Shown here piece after piece: positions 33,129 to 40,946 of a stretch of 42,890 nucleotides of DNA. The DNA comes from Bacteriovorax sp. (GTDB lineage Bacteria > Bdellovibrionota > Bacteriovoracia > Bacteriovoracales > Bacteriovoracaceae), in contig JAGOVS010000008.1 of NCBI GenBank assembly GCA_018060625.1, forward strand, positions 1 to 42,890. The letters run 5' to 3'. Position 1 is the first letter of the stretch. Every line of letters starts with the position of its first letter. A program made the translations under genes and the position numbers. The notes beneath the pieces are model-generated. The model made no database searches, was not told the origin of the DNA, and saw only the letters and a program-made list of their open reading frames with translations.

Positions 33129-34994
33129 TTATGTTTTTTTACCTTTAATAATTTCATCCACACATTCTGGATTTAAAAGTGTTGAAGTATCGCCAATATT
33201 TTCTAAATCATTTTCAACAATTTTTCTTAAAATTCTTCTCATGATTTTTCCAGACCTGGTCTTTGGCAAAGAATGCACGATTTGGATTTGATCTGGTTTC
33301 GCAATCGGGCCAATCATTTTTTGGACAGTCTCGCGGATTTCTTTTTCTATTTGTTCATCACTCTCAGCTGGGTTATTGCAAGTGACAAAAGCATAAAGCC
33401 CTTGGCCTTTGATGGGATGGGGAAACCCCACCACGGCGCTTTCAGTGATCAGTGGATGCTCGTTAATGGCCTCTTCAACTTCGGCGGTACCAATTCTGTG
33501 GCCTGAGACGTTGATAACGTCATCCACTCGGCCAGTGATGCGATAATCATTGCCTGCCTCTCGTCGAGCGCCATCTCCTGTGAAATAGAGTCCTTTGTAG
33601 GTTGAAAAATAAGTTTGCTTAAAACGCTCATGATCTCCCCAAATAGTGCGAGCAAGAGAAGGCCAAGGAGTTTTTAGACATAAATTTCCAGAGGCCACGT
33701 CTTCAGTTAACTCTTCGCCTTTTTCATTAACAAGAACTGGCACAATGCCCTTAAGAGGAAAAGTCGCGTGACCTGGTGTTGTCTTGGTTATTCCCGCAAT
33801 GGGCGAAATCATAATGCCACCTGTTTCGGTCTGCCACCAAGTGTCTACAATGGGGCATCGACCTTTCCCCACATGAATGTCATACCAATGCCAGGCCTCA
33901 ACGTTTATGGGCTCTCCAACAGAGCCTAAAACTTTAAGAGATTTCATTGGGTGAGCGTCTGGGATGTCTGCTCCAAATTTTTCGAGGGATCGAATTGCCG
34001 TTGGGGCCGTATAAAGATGAGTGATCTTGTGTCTTTCAATAATTTCCCAAAATCTAGCGGGAGTTGGGTGATTGGGAACCCCTTCAAACATAACGGTGGT
34101 TGTTCCATTTAAAAGAGGGCCATAGGTTAAATAACTATGTCCTGTGATCCAACCAATATCGGCCGTGCACCAAAAAATATCATTTTCTTTAATTTGAAAA
34201 ACATCTTTAAAGCTATTGCCAACGTGAACCATGTAGCCTGCCGTGGTGTGAAGCAGTCCTTTAGGTTTTCCCGTTGAGCCTGAAGTATAAAGTATAAAGA
34301 GTGGGTCTTCGGCCTGCATTTCAGTGGCCGGGCAATAGAGGTCGCAGTCTTTAATAAGGGTATCGTAATAAAAGTCGCGCCCAGATTTCATGACGATTTC
34401 GTTAAGAGTTCTTTTGACAACGATAACCGTCTCTACAGTCTTCAATCCTTCAATCGCTTCATCAACCATCGCCTTTAAGGGAGTGATTTTATCCCCTCGA
34501 AAACTTCCATCATGAGTAACGATGAGTTTTGCCTTTGAGTCCTCAAGCCTTCCTCTGAGTGACGTTGGAGAAAATCCCCCAAAGACGACTGTGTGTATGG
34601 CCCCAATGCGGGCGCAGGCCAAAATCCCAATCATGAGTTCTGGAGTCATGCCCATATAAAAACAAACAACATCTCCTTTTTGAATCCCTTTTTTCTTTAA
34701 AAGATGGGACATACGACAAACACTGATATGCAGTTCCCCATAGGTAAGAAAGCTTGATGATTCATGGGGATTATTGGGCTCAAAAATTAGCGCTTTTTTA
34801 TTTCGTCTATTGACAAGGTGGCGATCGAGACAGTTTTCGGTAATATTGAGGCGGGCCCCATTAAACCATTCCACATTAACATCATCAAAATTTCCGGTTT
34901 GAATACTGTCCCATTTTTTTTTCCACTGAAAGGTATTGGCCACTTCACTCCAATAGGTTTGTAGTTCAGTAGAGAGCATTGTGTTGTGATTCAT
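33129..34994 (-). CDS. acs: Acetyl-CoA synthetase
   Basis: The 621-residue enzyme makes acetyl-CoA from acetate, ATP and CoA. It shows the AMP-forming ligase motifs: LFILYTSGSTGKPKGLLHT, the acetate-pocket region with TWWQTETGG, YFTGDGARR, the hinge ITGRVDDVINVSGHRIGTAEVE and the C-terminal acetylatable lysine in KTRSGKIMRRILRKI. Length and motifs fit Acs well. AAGGA precedes the ATG. It is monocistronic as far as can be seen, with a 236-base upstream gap containing a G9 tract. It would recover acetate and serve the same acetyl-CoA pool as the thiolase operon. Confidence 0.96.
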   Translation of the reverse strand: MNHNTMLSTELQTYWSEVANTFQWKKKWDSIQTGNFDDVNVEWFNGARLNITENCLDRHLVNRRNKKALIFEPNNPHESSSFLTYGELHISVCRMSHLLKKKGIQKGDVVCFYMGMTPELMIGILACARIGAIHTVVFGGFSPTSLRGRLEDSKAKLIVTHDGSFRGDKITPLKAMVDEAIEGLKTVETVIVVKRTLNEIVMKSGRDFYYDTLIKDCDLYCPATEMQAEDPLFILYTSGSTGKPKGLLHTTAGYMVHVGNSFKDVFQIKENDIFWCTADIGWITGHSYLTYGPLLNGTTTVMFEGVPNHPTPARFWEIIERHKITHLYTAPTAIRSLEKFGADIPDAHPMKSLKVLGSVGEPINVEAWHWYDIHVGKGRCPIVDTWWQTETGGIMISPIAGITKTTPGHATFPLKGIVPVLVNEKGEELTEDVASGNLCLKTPWPSLARTIWGDHERFKQTYFSTYKGLYFTGDGARREAGNDYRITGRVDDVINVSGHRIGTAEVEEAINEHPLITESAVVGFPHPIKGQGLYAFVTCNNPAESDEQIEKEIRETVQKMIGPIAKPDQIQIVHSLPKTRSGKIMRRILRKIVENDLENIGDTSTLLNPECVDEIIKGKKT

Positions 34995-35230
34995 TGTTGG
35001 TCCTTAAATCTCTAATATTGTAAAGGCCCTTTTATATTAAGGGAAATGGGGGGGGGCTGACAAATTTTTATTTTCTGGGTTTTTTGAAAGAGTTAGAGTG
35101 ATTTTACATTTTTAAGGTGAAAAAAATGACCCAGGATTTTACTCATTTAATGATTGCGGTGTTTGATTTAGAGTCCGTGAAAATAAGGAAATCATACCTA
35201 TTAACGAATCTTAGTTTTTAGAACTATGTT
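34995..35230. promoter_or_regulatory. Upstream region of acs with a homopolymer G tract
   Basis: These 236 bases separate acs from the hybrid-kinase operon. They contain the acs ribosome site, a short CCCTT/AAGGG hairpin near 35027-35043 and the G9 run at 35048-35056. No gene is seen. The acs promoter probably lies here, so the G run sits 54 bases from the start codon, in or near promoter sequence. Confidence 0.4.
35048..35056. repeat. G9 homopolymer tract
   Basis: Nine consecutive G stand in otherwise AT-rich sequence upstream of acs. Runs of this length are prone to slippage and underlie phase-variable promoters in other bacteria. No other G or C run of this length was noticed in the window. 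Confidence 0.8.
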
Positions 35231-37321
35231 TTAGCTTCTTGGAGGATTTTTACCTATGACACCTAAGATATAATTAGGAATATCAGTGAGAGTAGTAGGG
35301 TCATAACCAGTAGCGAAATAGATTTTTTTAAACCCTTGTTTGAATAAAATATCTGCAACGTCCTGACCCATTATATTGTTGGCCAAGTTAACATCAATAT
35401 AGATCTCAGTATCAATATTGACTTTCATGATCTGCTCTTGAAATGCACTTAGAGAGTCACAAGCTAAAAATTTTATGTTATCTTTTTTAGCTGCCCACTC
35501 CCAAGTCATGCGAACTAGGGCATCATCATCGATAAGGCATCTAGAATAAAAACTATCAATACTTATTTCATTTATTTCTATGGGTACAATTCCAAGCATT
35601 CCTTTAGGAATTATTTTTAGCTTTAAGTCTTCTGAGTGCTTTCTAAGATTTACTTCTTCATACCGACTTGTCACAAGAATAGATTTTTTTTGCAATTGAT
35701 ATTTTTCAACAATATCCAAACCAGTCATCGATTGATTACTCAACTCATAGTCAAAAAGAAAAATCATTCGTTCTATTAATTCGCGATTCTGTAAACTAAA
35801 CCAATTTTCAAACTCTAATGCTGAGGAAAACATTGCAATCTCAATTTTATTATTAACTTGTCCAAATCGCCCTTGCCATGCCTGGTGTATCGTTATGTCA
35901 TCATCTACAACCACAATGAATTGCTTTTCATCAACTATAATTTTTTCTACGAACCATTCTGGTGTTTTCGACCTTGGGAAAATAATGGAAATAGTTGTCC
36001 CCACGCCCTCTTCGCTCTCGATAATCATTTCCCCATGGGCATTTGTAATGACGTTTTTAGCATGTAAAAGACCAATCCCTGATCCGCTATCACTTGATTT
36101 TTCTTTGCCATAAGAAAATGTGGTTTGACCAAGTCTATCGATTATAGTTGGAGGTATTCCTTTTCCATCATCCTTGATCATGATTTTGATTTTATTTTCT
36201 GTTGATCTAACAGATACTTTAACTTTAACACTATCAAGCTTTGAAGCTTCAACTGAATTATTAATTAAATTAGAAATGACTCGCTTTAAATCAGCGGGAT
36301 TAATTGTCGCAAAAGCACCATAAGAATTAAAAAAATCTGTTTCAATTTTTATGCGAGCACGATCTCTGAATTGAACGCGTTTTTCAGAAACGATCGAATC
36401 TAGTAAAGCAGGTACAAGCTCAACTATTTCATCCATCTCAATAATGCCATGTTGTATTTCTCTCTTTTTTGACTGTGAAAGTAATGTGTTTGCAATATCA
36501 TTAATTCTGCTAACTGAATTTCGTATAAGTATACGTTTATCATCTGCAATATTCCCTAAATCGCTAACGACCATATTAAGCGCAGCGAGAGGACTTCGAA
36601 TGTCATGAGAAACCTGCTTTGCAATATCAGATGTTTTCTTAGTGATAATCATTTCAATTTCTTTTTCTTTGAACTCATTGAGTTTTGTTTTCAAAGACCT
36701 CAGTGCATTAATTACAGGTGTTACTTCTGGAAAGCTTGGAAAATAAGGAATCCCATCTGTTGCTGCTAATTCAGAAAGTTGGATACTAAATTCCTTAAGA
36801 GATTTTCTAGTAAGAAGGTATGTTGATATCGAAACAGAAAATACTAAAAATGAAACGAGAAGTAATGAAACAAACAGAGCCGTTTCTAATATTTTATTAC
36901 TACTCAGTTTTAAATCTTGCCAAATATATAAAAGCCTTAATTTCTTACCTGAAACATCTACGAAAATATAGTTCTTATGAATAGGGCATTCTTCTAATTT
37001 TAATGTGGATAATATAAGTTTGTTATCATCACAGATTAAAAGCGTTACCAATCCCAACGGTTTTGCTTTTTCAATAATAAATCCGCGTGCATTTACTAAG
37101 TCACCAAATCGAGCATGAGTTTCAAAAATATTTGTTAGAATGCTTTCATTCGCAATTCGCTGTTCTTCATTTTTATGCATCTCTTCTTTTGCAAGATAAT
37201 TCCAAGTTAGGACATAGCCAGGAATTGCAAAAAATATCCACAATACAATTCCCAATATGATGCTTTTCCTAAAAAGAGGACTAGCGAATATTGACTTTAT
37301 AGTAGTTAACTGTTTCATCAA
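35231..37321 (-). CDS. Membrane hybrid histidine kinase with two receiver domains
   Basis: The 696-residue inner-membrane sensor has TM1 (about 20-42), a periplasmic domain (43-146), TM2 (147-170), a linker, and a HisKA domain with His239 in QVSHDIRSPLAALNM. The ATPase domain shows NLINNSVEA, DDGKGIP and SGSGIGL. Then come two receiver domains: 468-580 (Asp473-475, phosphoacceptor Asp524, Lys573) and 592-696 (Asp598-600, phosphoacceptor Asp643, Lys691). No DNA-binding output is attached or adjacent. Its start lies 41 bases inside the binding-protein gene, so it is coupled to it and probably senses the state of that protein. GGCC is almost absent, unlike in the flanking genes. Confidence 0.93.
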   Translation of the reverse strand: MMKQLTTIKSIFASPLFRKSIILGIVLWIFFAIPGYVLTWNYLAKEEMHKNEEQRIANESILTNIFETHARFGDLVNARGFIIEKAKPLGLVTLLICDDNKLILSTLKLEECPIHKNYIFVDVSGKKLRLLYIWQDLKLSSNKILETALFVSLLLVSFLVFSVSISTYLLTRKSLKEFSIQLSELAATDGIPYFPSFPEVTPVINALRSLKTKLNEFKEKEIEMIITKKTSDIAKQVSHDIRSPLAALNMVVSDLGNIADDKRILIRNSVSRINDIANTLLSQSKKREIQHGIIEMDEIVELVPALLDSIVSEKRVQFRDRARIKIETDFFNSYGAFATINPADLKRVISNLINNSVEASKLDSVKVKVSVRSTENKIKIMIKDDGKGIPPTIIDRLGQTTFSYGKEKSSDSGSGIGLLHAKNVITNAHGEMIIESEEGVGTTISIIFPRSKTPEWFVEKIIVDEKQFIVVVDDDITIHQAWQGRFGQVNNKIEIAMFSSALEFENWFSLQNRELIERMIFLFDYELSNQSMTGLDIVEKYQLQKKSILVTSRYEEVNLRKHSEDLKLKIIPKGMLGIVPIEINEISIDSFYSRCLIDDDALVRMTWEWAAKKDNIKFLACDSLSAFQEQIMKVNIDTEIYIDVNLANNIMGQDVADILFKQGFKKIYFATGYDPTTLTDIPNYILGVIGKNPPRS

Positions 37322-38753
37322 GTTCTCTTATGTTTTTAAAGTCAAGATTCTTGTGACCGACAGACAAGGTAGAGAAGTGAAAAAGAGGCAAGTAATTTCC
37401 TTTTTCATATGACTTTCTTAAAAGATCCTTAAAACCAAGCACTTCTTTTTCAATGTTAGAAAGATGAGAAGCTTTTTGAAAGTTACTTATATCCTCTTTA
37501 TCTAAATGTATAAACGAATTCGTTGTAATGATGCCAATCCATGTAGAAGGCTCAGGATCTGCTACTCCAAAGTCGAATAAAACAAAATCATACTTATTAT
37601 CTTCATAAAATAATTTCACAAAATCTGACTTGATTTTGATGTCCCAATTCACAATAACATCTAATTCTTTAAATATTGGTGTTAGTAATTTCTTTTGCTC
37701 AATGGATGATTCCGAATTTGTAATCAAAATTTTTATTTGGGCAGGAAGTTTACCTTGGTTTTTCAAAGCTGGCAACTGATCAAATAAAGGATAACCTAAA
37801 GGTTGCAGACTTGTAGCTTTTTTTACGTTCAGAGGCAATCCTTCAATTTTTTTTGAATGCATTTTCTCACTTAAAGCAAACAAGACTCTTCTTGAAGTCT
37901 CTAGCGTCTTAGTGTTATTTGGTTTCAAAAGAGATACTCGATCATGACCTCTCGTCCAAAGAGGTAATTTATTCTTAAGGATTAATTGTGCCGTTTCTTC
38001 GCTTAAAAACGTATTGACTTGAACAATGTTTTCCCATGTATTTTCATTTAAAAATGTACTCAGTTGAAAATCTTTTGTAACAGGCTTAATTCGAATTATT
38101 GACGGTGCTAAATTATTAGCTTTAGGGTAATGAGCATTAACTTTCAACTCAAGACCACCAGGATCAACTTTCGAAATAAAATATGGTCCTATTGAAATGT
38201 TGTTTGATTTCAATTCAAGTGTTTTAGGATTAACCTCATCTGGATGTATTACGGCCATTGGTTGGCCACCCATTCTTTGAAAAAATGACTCAGATATTTT
38301 ATGATCTTTTGTTTTTAAGATGATTATTTCATCATTTGGAGAACTAATTGAGTTAAGATCCACTAATGCTGCTATCGCTAGACCATATTGCGTTTTAAGT
38401 CTATACGCTCTTTGTATATTCCAAATTAAATGAGCAGCAGTTAATTTTTCACCGTTTGACCACTTTCTGCTTGTGTTAACTAAGAATTTATAAAATCCAT
38501 TTTTTTCGTCAAAACTCCATTCCCTAATGAGGTTTGCTTTAGCTTTTCTAGAATCGTCATAATCAAACCAAGTGTCGGATAGGCAAAGAGCAAGGTCGTA
38601 GTCTGCCATTGATTTTATGGCTAATGGATCAACAGGTAATTGATAAGAAAGGCGTACTCGCAAATCTTTTTCCATGGGCTCCCTTGCCGAAATAGCTACA
38701 ACAATGATCATTGTCAGAATTGTAAAAATAATTTTTTTAATTTTCAATTTCAC
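37281..38753 (-). CDS. Periplasmic family 5 solute-binding protein (oligopeptide-type)
   Basis: The 490-residue protein starts with a lysine-rich signal peptide (about 1-23, ending ISA). The mature part follows the SBP_bac_5/OppA plan: FKFLVN-type strand before SRKWSNGEKLTAAHLIWNIQRAY, then SIGPYFISKVDPGGLELKVN, and late YDFVLFDFGVADPEPSTW. Such proteins bind peptides or other ligands for ABC import, yet no permease or ATPase gene is nearby. The next gene is a hybrid kinase, so it likely acts as a sensor receptor. The start is a GTG that overlaps the small-peptide gene by 17 bases. Some residues of a classical OppA may be missing; this cannot be judged by eye. Confidence 0.88.
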   Translation of the reverse strand: MKLKIKKIIFTILTMIIVVAISAREPMEKDLRVRLSYQLPVDPLAIKSMADYDLALCLSDTWFDYDDSRKAKANLIREWSFDEKNGFYKFLVNTSRKWSNGEKLTAAHLIWNIQRAYRLKTQYGLAIAALVDLNSISSPNDEIIILKTKDHKISESFFQRMGGQPMAVIHPDEVNPKTLELKSNNISIGPYFISKVDPGGLELKVNAHYPKANNLAPSIIRIKPVTKDFQLSTFLNENTWENIVQVNTFLSEETAQLILKNKLPLWTRGHDRVSLLKPNNTKTLETSRRVLFALSEKMHSKKIEGLPLNVKKATSLQPLGYPLFDQLPALKNQGKLPAQIKILITNSESSIEQKKLLTPIFKELDVIVNWDIKIKSDFVKLFYEDNKYDFVLFDFGVADPEPSTWIGIITTNSFIHLDKEDISNFQKASHLSNIEKEVLGFKDLLRKSYEKGNYLPLFHFSTLSVGHKNLDFKNIRELDETVNYYKVNIR

Positions 38754-39018
38754 TCAACAAAGTTACAATTCTTTCACGCATTTCTTCTTTTTGGTCTGCA
38801 CTAATGTCTGATAAGTGAATTCTTATATCATCAATAGCCTGTATTGCTTCTTCATTTGTCATTTTATTAGCGAAGCATGTTGCTCCACCATTGCCTATTT
38901 TACTGATTGCTATATGTGAAGTCTTTACTCTTAATGAGTCTATATTTGTATCGGCCATAATTGTTCTAGACAAAAGCGTTGAAAATAAGATTGTAACTAC
39001 ACTAATTATTTGTTTCAT
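38737..39018 (-). CDS. Small exported peptide, candidate substrate of the adjacent YcaO enzyme
   Basis: The 93-residue product has a hydrophobic N-terminus (KQIISVVTILFSTLL) with a likely signal-peptidase site after residue 22 (TIMA-D). The rest has a short Gly-rich segment GNGGATCFANK with the only Cys, then an acidic amphipathic helical tail (EEAIQAIDDIRIHLSD, EEMRERIVTLLSEIEN). No family is recognised. It lies seven bases after the YcaO stop; its ribosome site (TAGGAAAA) overlaps that stop, and its end overlaps the binding-protein gene. Position makes it a candidate modified-peptide precursor or signal, but it could equally be a small accessory protein. No modification is visible from sequence. 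Confidence 0.7.
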   Translation of the reverse strand: MKQIISVVTILFSTLLSRTIMADTNIDSLRVKTSHIAISKIGNGGATCFANKMTNEEAIQAIDDIRIHLSDISADQKEEMRERIVTLLSEIEN

Positions 39019-39025
39019 TTTTTTC

Positions 39026-39979
39026 CTAAGGTATTGGGTGTGGAATAACCTCGTTATTATTATATTGTTCAGTCATATCACGCCCAGTTTTTAGGCGCAA
39101 TAGGTCAATGTCGTCTTTGCAAGGAAACCCCATTTTTAATGTAAAAACTTCAGAGAGCTGAACACCTGAGATACATATGGGCCCCGTTTTACTGTTAAAA
39201 TGATTCATCACTTTGGGGCTAAGTAATTTTGGAACTTCGATACTCAAATCAGAAAAATCATTTAATATCCATTCGGGGATGACATTTTCATGCAACCAAT
39301 ACGTTCTGTGATTTTTTAAACTACTAAGCCCTTTCTCATGAAGGTCTGATAAAAGTTCACTTGAATTTTCCCCTTGGTTTCCTAAAAAATAATTAATGAT
39401 GGCCTCAGAGAACGCTTTAAAAAGATCGAATTGATTATTTGAAAGTCCAAGAGCAAATCCGCCAGTCTCTTCGTTTACCAAGAAACACGCAACAGTTTTT
39501 TGATGCCCTAGAAAAGTGATTCGAAAAAGTGTTTTAATTTTTAAATCAGATAGCTCTTTTATTACTAACTCAATTTTTGAATCTTCGTTAACAATTTTTA
39601 AAAATGGGATCTGGGAATACCAATGGCATAAAAATGAATCTCGTTCATAAATCTCAGCAATCGCCGCTTTTTGTGCTAAAAAATGAAAACGATGACCGGC
39701 AATTCCATTTGTTGATGAAAACCCCCGAATAATTCCAATGTCAAAGAACGCTTTCCTTTCGTAAAATTCAACTACTGCCTTTATATAGGCTAATTTTTCA
39801 TTAGAATCAGCGCCTAGTCCATAATAATCAATATTCAAGTATGGAAATGAATAATGTACCATATGCAACCATTTTAGTGTCTCAAGTGGGGTTATGACTT
39901 TCTTAAATTCGGCGCCTTTTTTAATTTGAGACTCAATAAATGATCCCATAAAAACGTTGCTGATAATTTTATTAATCAC
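39026..39979 (-). CDS. YcaO-family ATP-dependent peptide-modifying enzyme
   Basis: The 317-residue protein shows the two YcaO glutamate-arginine blocks: KAVVEFYERKAFFD (68-80) and, after GFSSTNGIAGHRFHFLAQK, AAIAEIYERDSF (105-116). The segment SSTNGIAGH matches the S-N-G-x-A-x-G part of known family members. FKAFSEAIINYFLG looks like the third ATP-binding helix. The chain ends in IPHPIP, the PxPxP C-terminus typical of azoline-forming YcaO proteins. These enzymes use ATP to activate backbone amides, making azolines, thioamides or amidines in peptides. It is shorter than usual and lacks a partner (E1-like, TfuA or ocin-ThiF protein). It heads the four-gene operon. Confidence 0.88.
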   Translation of the reverse strand: MINKIISNVFMGSFIESQIKKGAEFKKVITPLETLKWLHMVHYSFPYLNIDYYGLGADSNEKLAYIKAVVEFYERKAFFDIGIIRGFSSTNGIAGHRFHFLAQKAAIAEIYERDSFLCHWYSQIPFLKIVNEDSKIELVIKELSDLKIKTLFRITFLGHQKTVACFLVNEETGGFALGLSNNQFDLFKAFSEAIINYFLGNQGENSSELLSDLHEKGLSSLKNHRTYWLHENVIPEWILNDFSDLSIEVPKLLSPKVMNHFNSKTGPICISGVQLSEVFTLKMGFPCKDDIDLLRLKTGRDMTEQYNNNEVIPHPIP

Positions 39980-40309
39980 TCGTTCAAACCTCTTTAGCTG
40001 GTTACCTGAGAAGATCTCTTTATAAAAGCGAAAAAATTTAAAAATCTTTTTTTATTATATTCTCTTACGATTTTAATTCAATCTTTATATCAAAAAATGC
40101 TTCAGCTCCTAATTAACAAACACAATTATAAAAACAAACAGCTTTTTTAGAAAGCTAGTTTGATGCTTTATGATTTTTTAGTTACTTGTCGTCGTGATGT
40201 CCGTCCAATTTTTTTACACTTTATTTCCCACCATGTAATTATTGGAAATTCTCAGCAATCGCTCTCAAATGTCTGCATAATGTAAAAAAAGCAATTTAGG
40301 GAGGCACTG
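39980..40309. promoter_or_regulatory. AT-rich divergent intergenic region
   Basis: These 330 bases separate the YcaO operon from an exported-protein gene on the other strand. The region is very AT-rich with many A and T runs, and it must hold the promoters of both units. A perfect 6-bp stem (AGCTTT/AAAGCT, 40140-40156) stands near the middle. GGGAGG before 40310 is the ribosome site of the plus-strand gene. I see no small gene or clear operator. Confidence 0.4.
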
Positions 40310-40771
40310 ATGAAATTTTTAATCTTTATTATTTTTAGTTCGCTATCACTCGTGGCCCATGCAGGTTGTATGGCAGAATTTGAGGAAGGAAAGGTGAATA
40401 TCAACAAGGCAGTTGCAGCTAATAATGATTTTCATCAAACTTATATAGAGCTTCGCACCTACTTTGAGGAGTGGGTTATTATACCAAAGGAAGCTTGTCT
40501 TAAAGGTGCTGAGGCATTGAAGTTGGCATGGAATGCCTCATATTATAATTATGCGTCCTATTTGAATGGACGAAATATGATCGAAATGGATTGTTCGTAT
40601 GGTCCAGAAATTTCTTATACAGTAAAGGGAATTAAATACGATACTGAAGGAAGATATAAAAAAATGTACGCCAATTACCTAAAGTTGAGACCCAGAATAG
40701 CACATGATTGTACAATGCATATGAATATTCCTGAAGTTGCTGATCCATCTACCCTTTTTTATCATTACTAA
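40310..40771 (+). CDS. Small exported protein with four cysteines, unknown function
   Basis: The 153-residue protein has a clean signal peptide (cleavage after VAHA, residue 18). The mature part has cysteines at GCMAE, EACLK, MDCSY and HDCTM, which could form two disulfides. The rest is helical with many Tyr and Asn. No family is recognised. GGGAGG precedes the ATG. A large hairpin follows its stop codon. It is probably its own transcription unit, on the strand opposite to the YcaO operon. Confidence 0.8.
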   Translation: MKFLIFIIFSSLSLVAHAGCMAEFEEGKVNINKAVAANNDFHQTYIELRTYFEEWVIIPKEACLKGAEALKLAWNASYYNYASYLNGRNMIEMDCSYGPEISYTVKGIKYDTEGRYKKMYANYLKLRPRIAHDCTMHMNIPEVADPSTLFYHY

Positions 40772-40779
40772 TGATTGAA

Positions 40780-40860
40780 AGACGGCCTCATTTAAAGGAC
40801 TTTTAAACGCCATGACCATTATTTGGGGCATCTTAAAAGTCCTGATTGAGGCAATCGTCT
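40780..40860 (+). repeat. Long imperfect inverted repeat, possible terminator or structured RNA
   Basis: The arms 40780-40806 and 40833-40860 pair as AGACG/CGTCT, GCCTCA/TGAGGC and a perfect 11-bp AGGACTTTTAA/TTAAAAGTCCT, with small internal loops and a 26-base apical loop. A T5 run follows at 40866. It lies between two exported-protein genes. It could be a terminator for the first gene, a remnant of a small mobile repeat, or a folded untranslated leader of the second. Confidence 0.7.
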
Positions 40861-40946
40861 CACTATTTTTAAAGAGTTGTTTTACTTCAAGCGTTTTTCT
40901 CAAGTAATCCCTCGAAAGGTCGATAAGATCTTGGATGAGGTAGATT

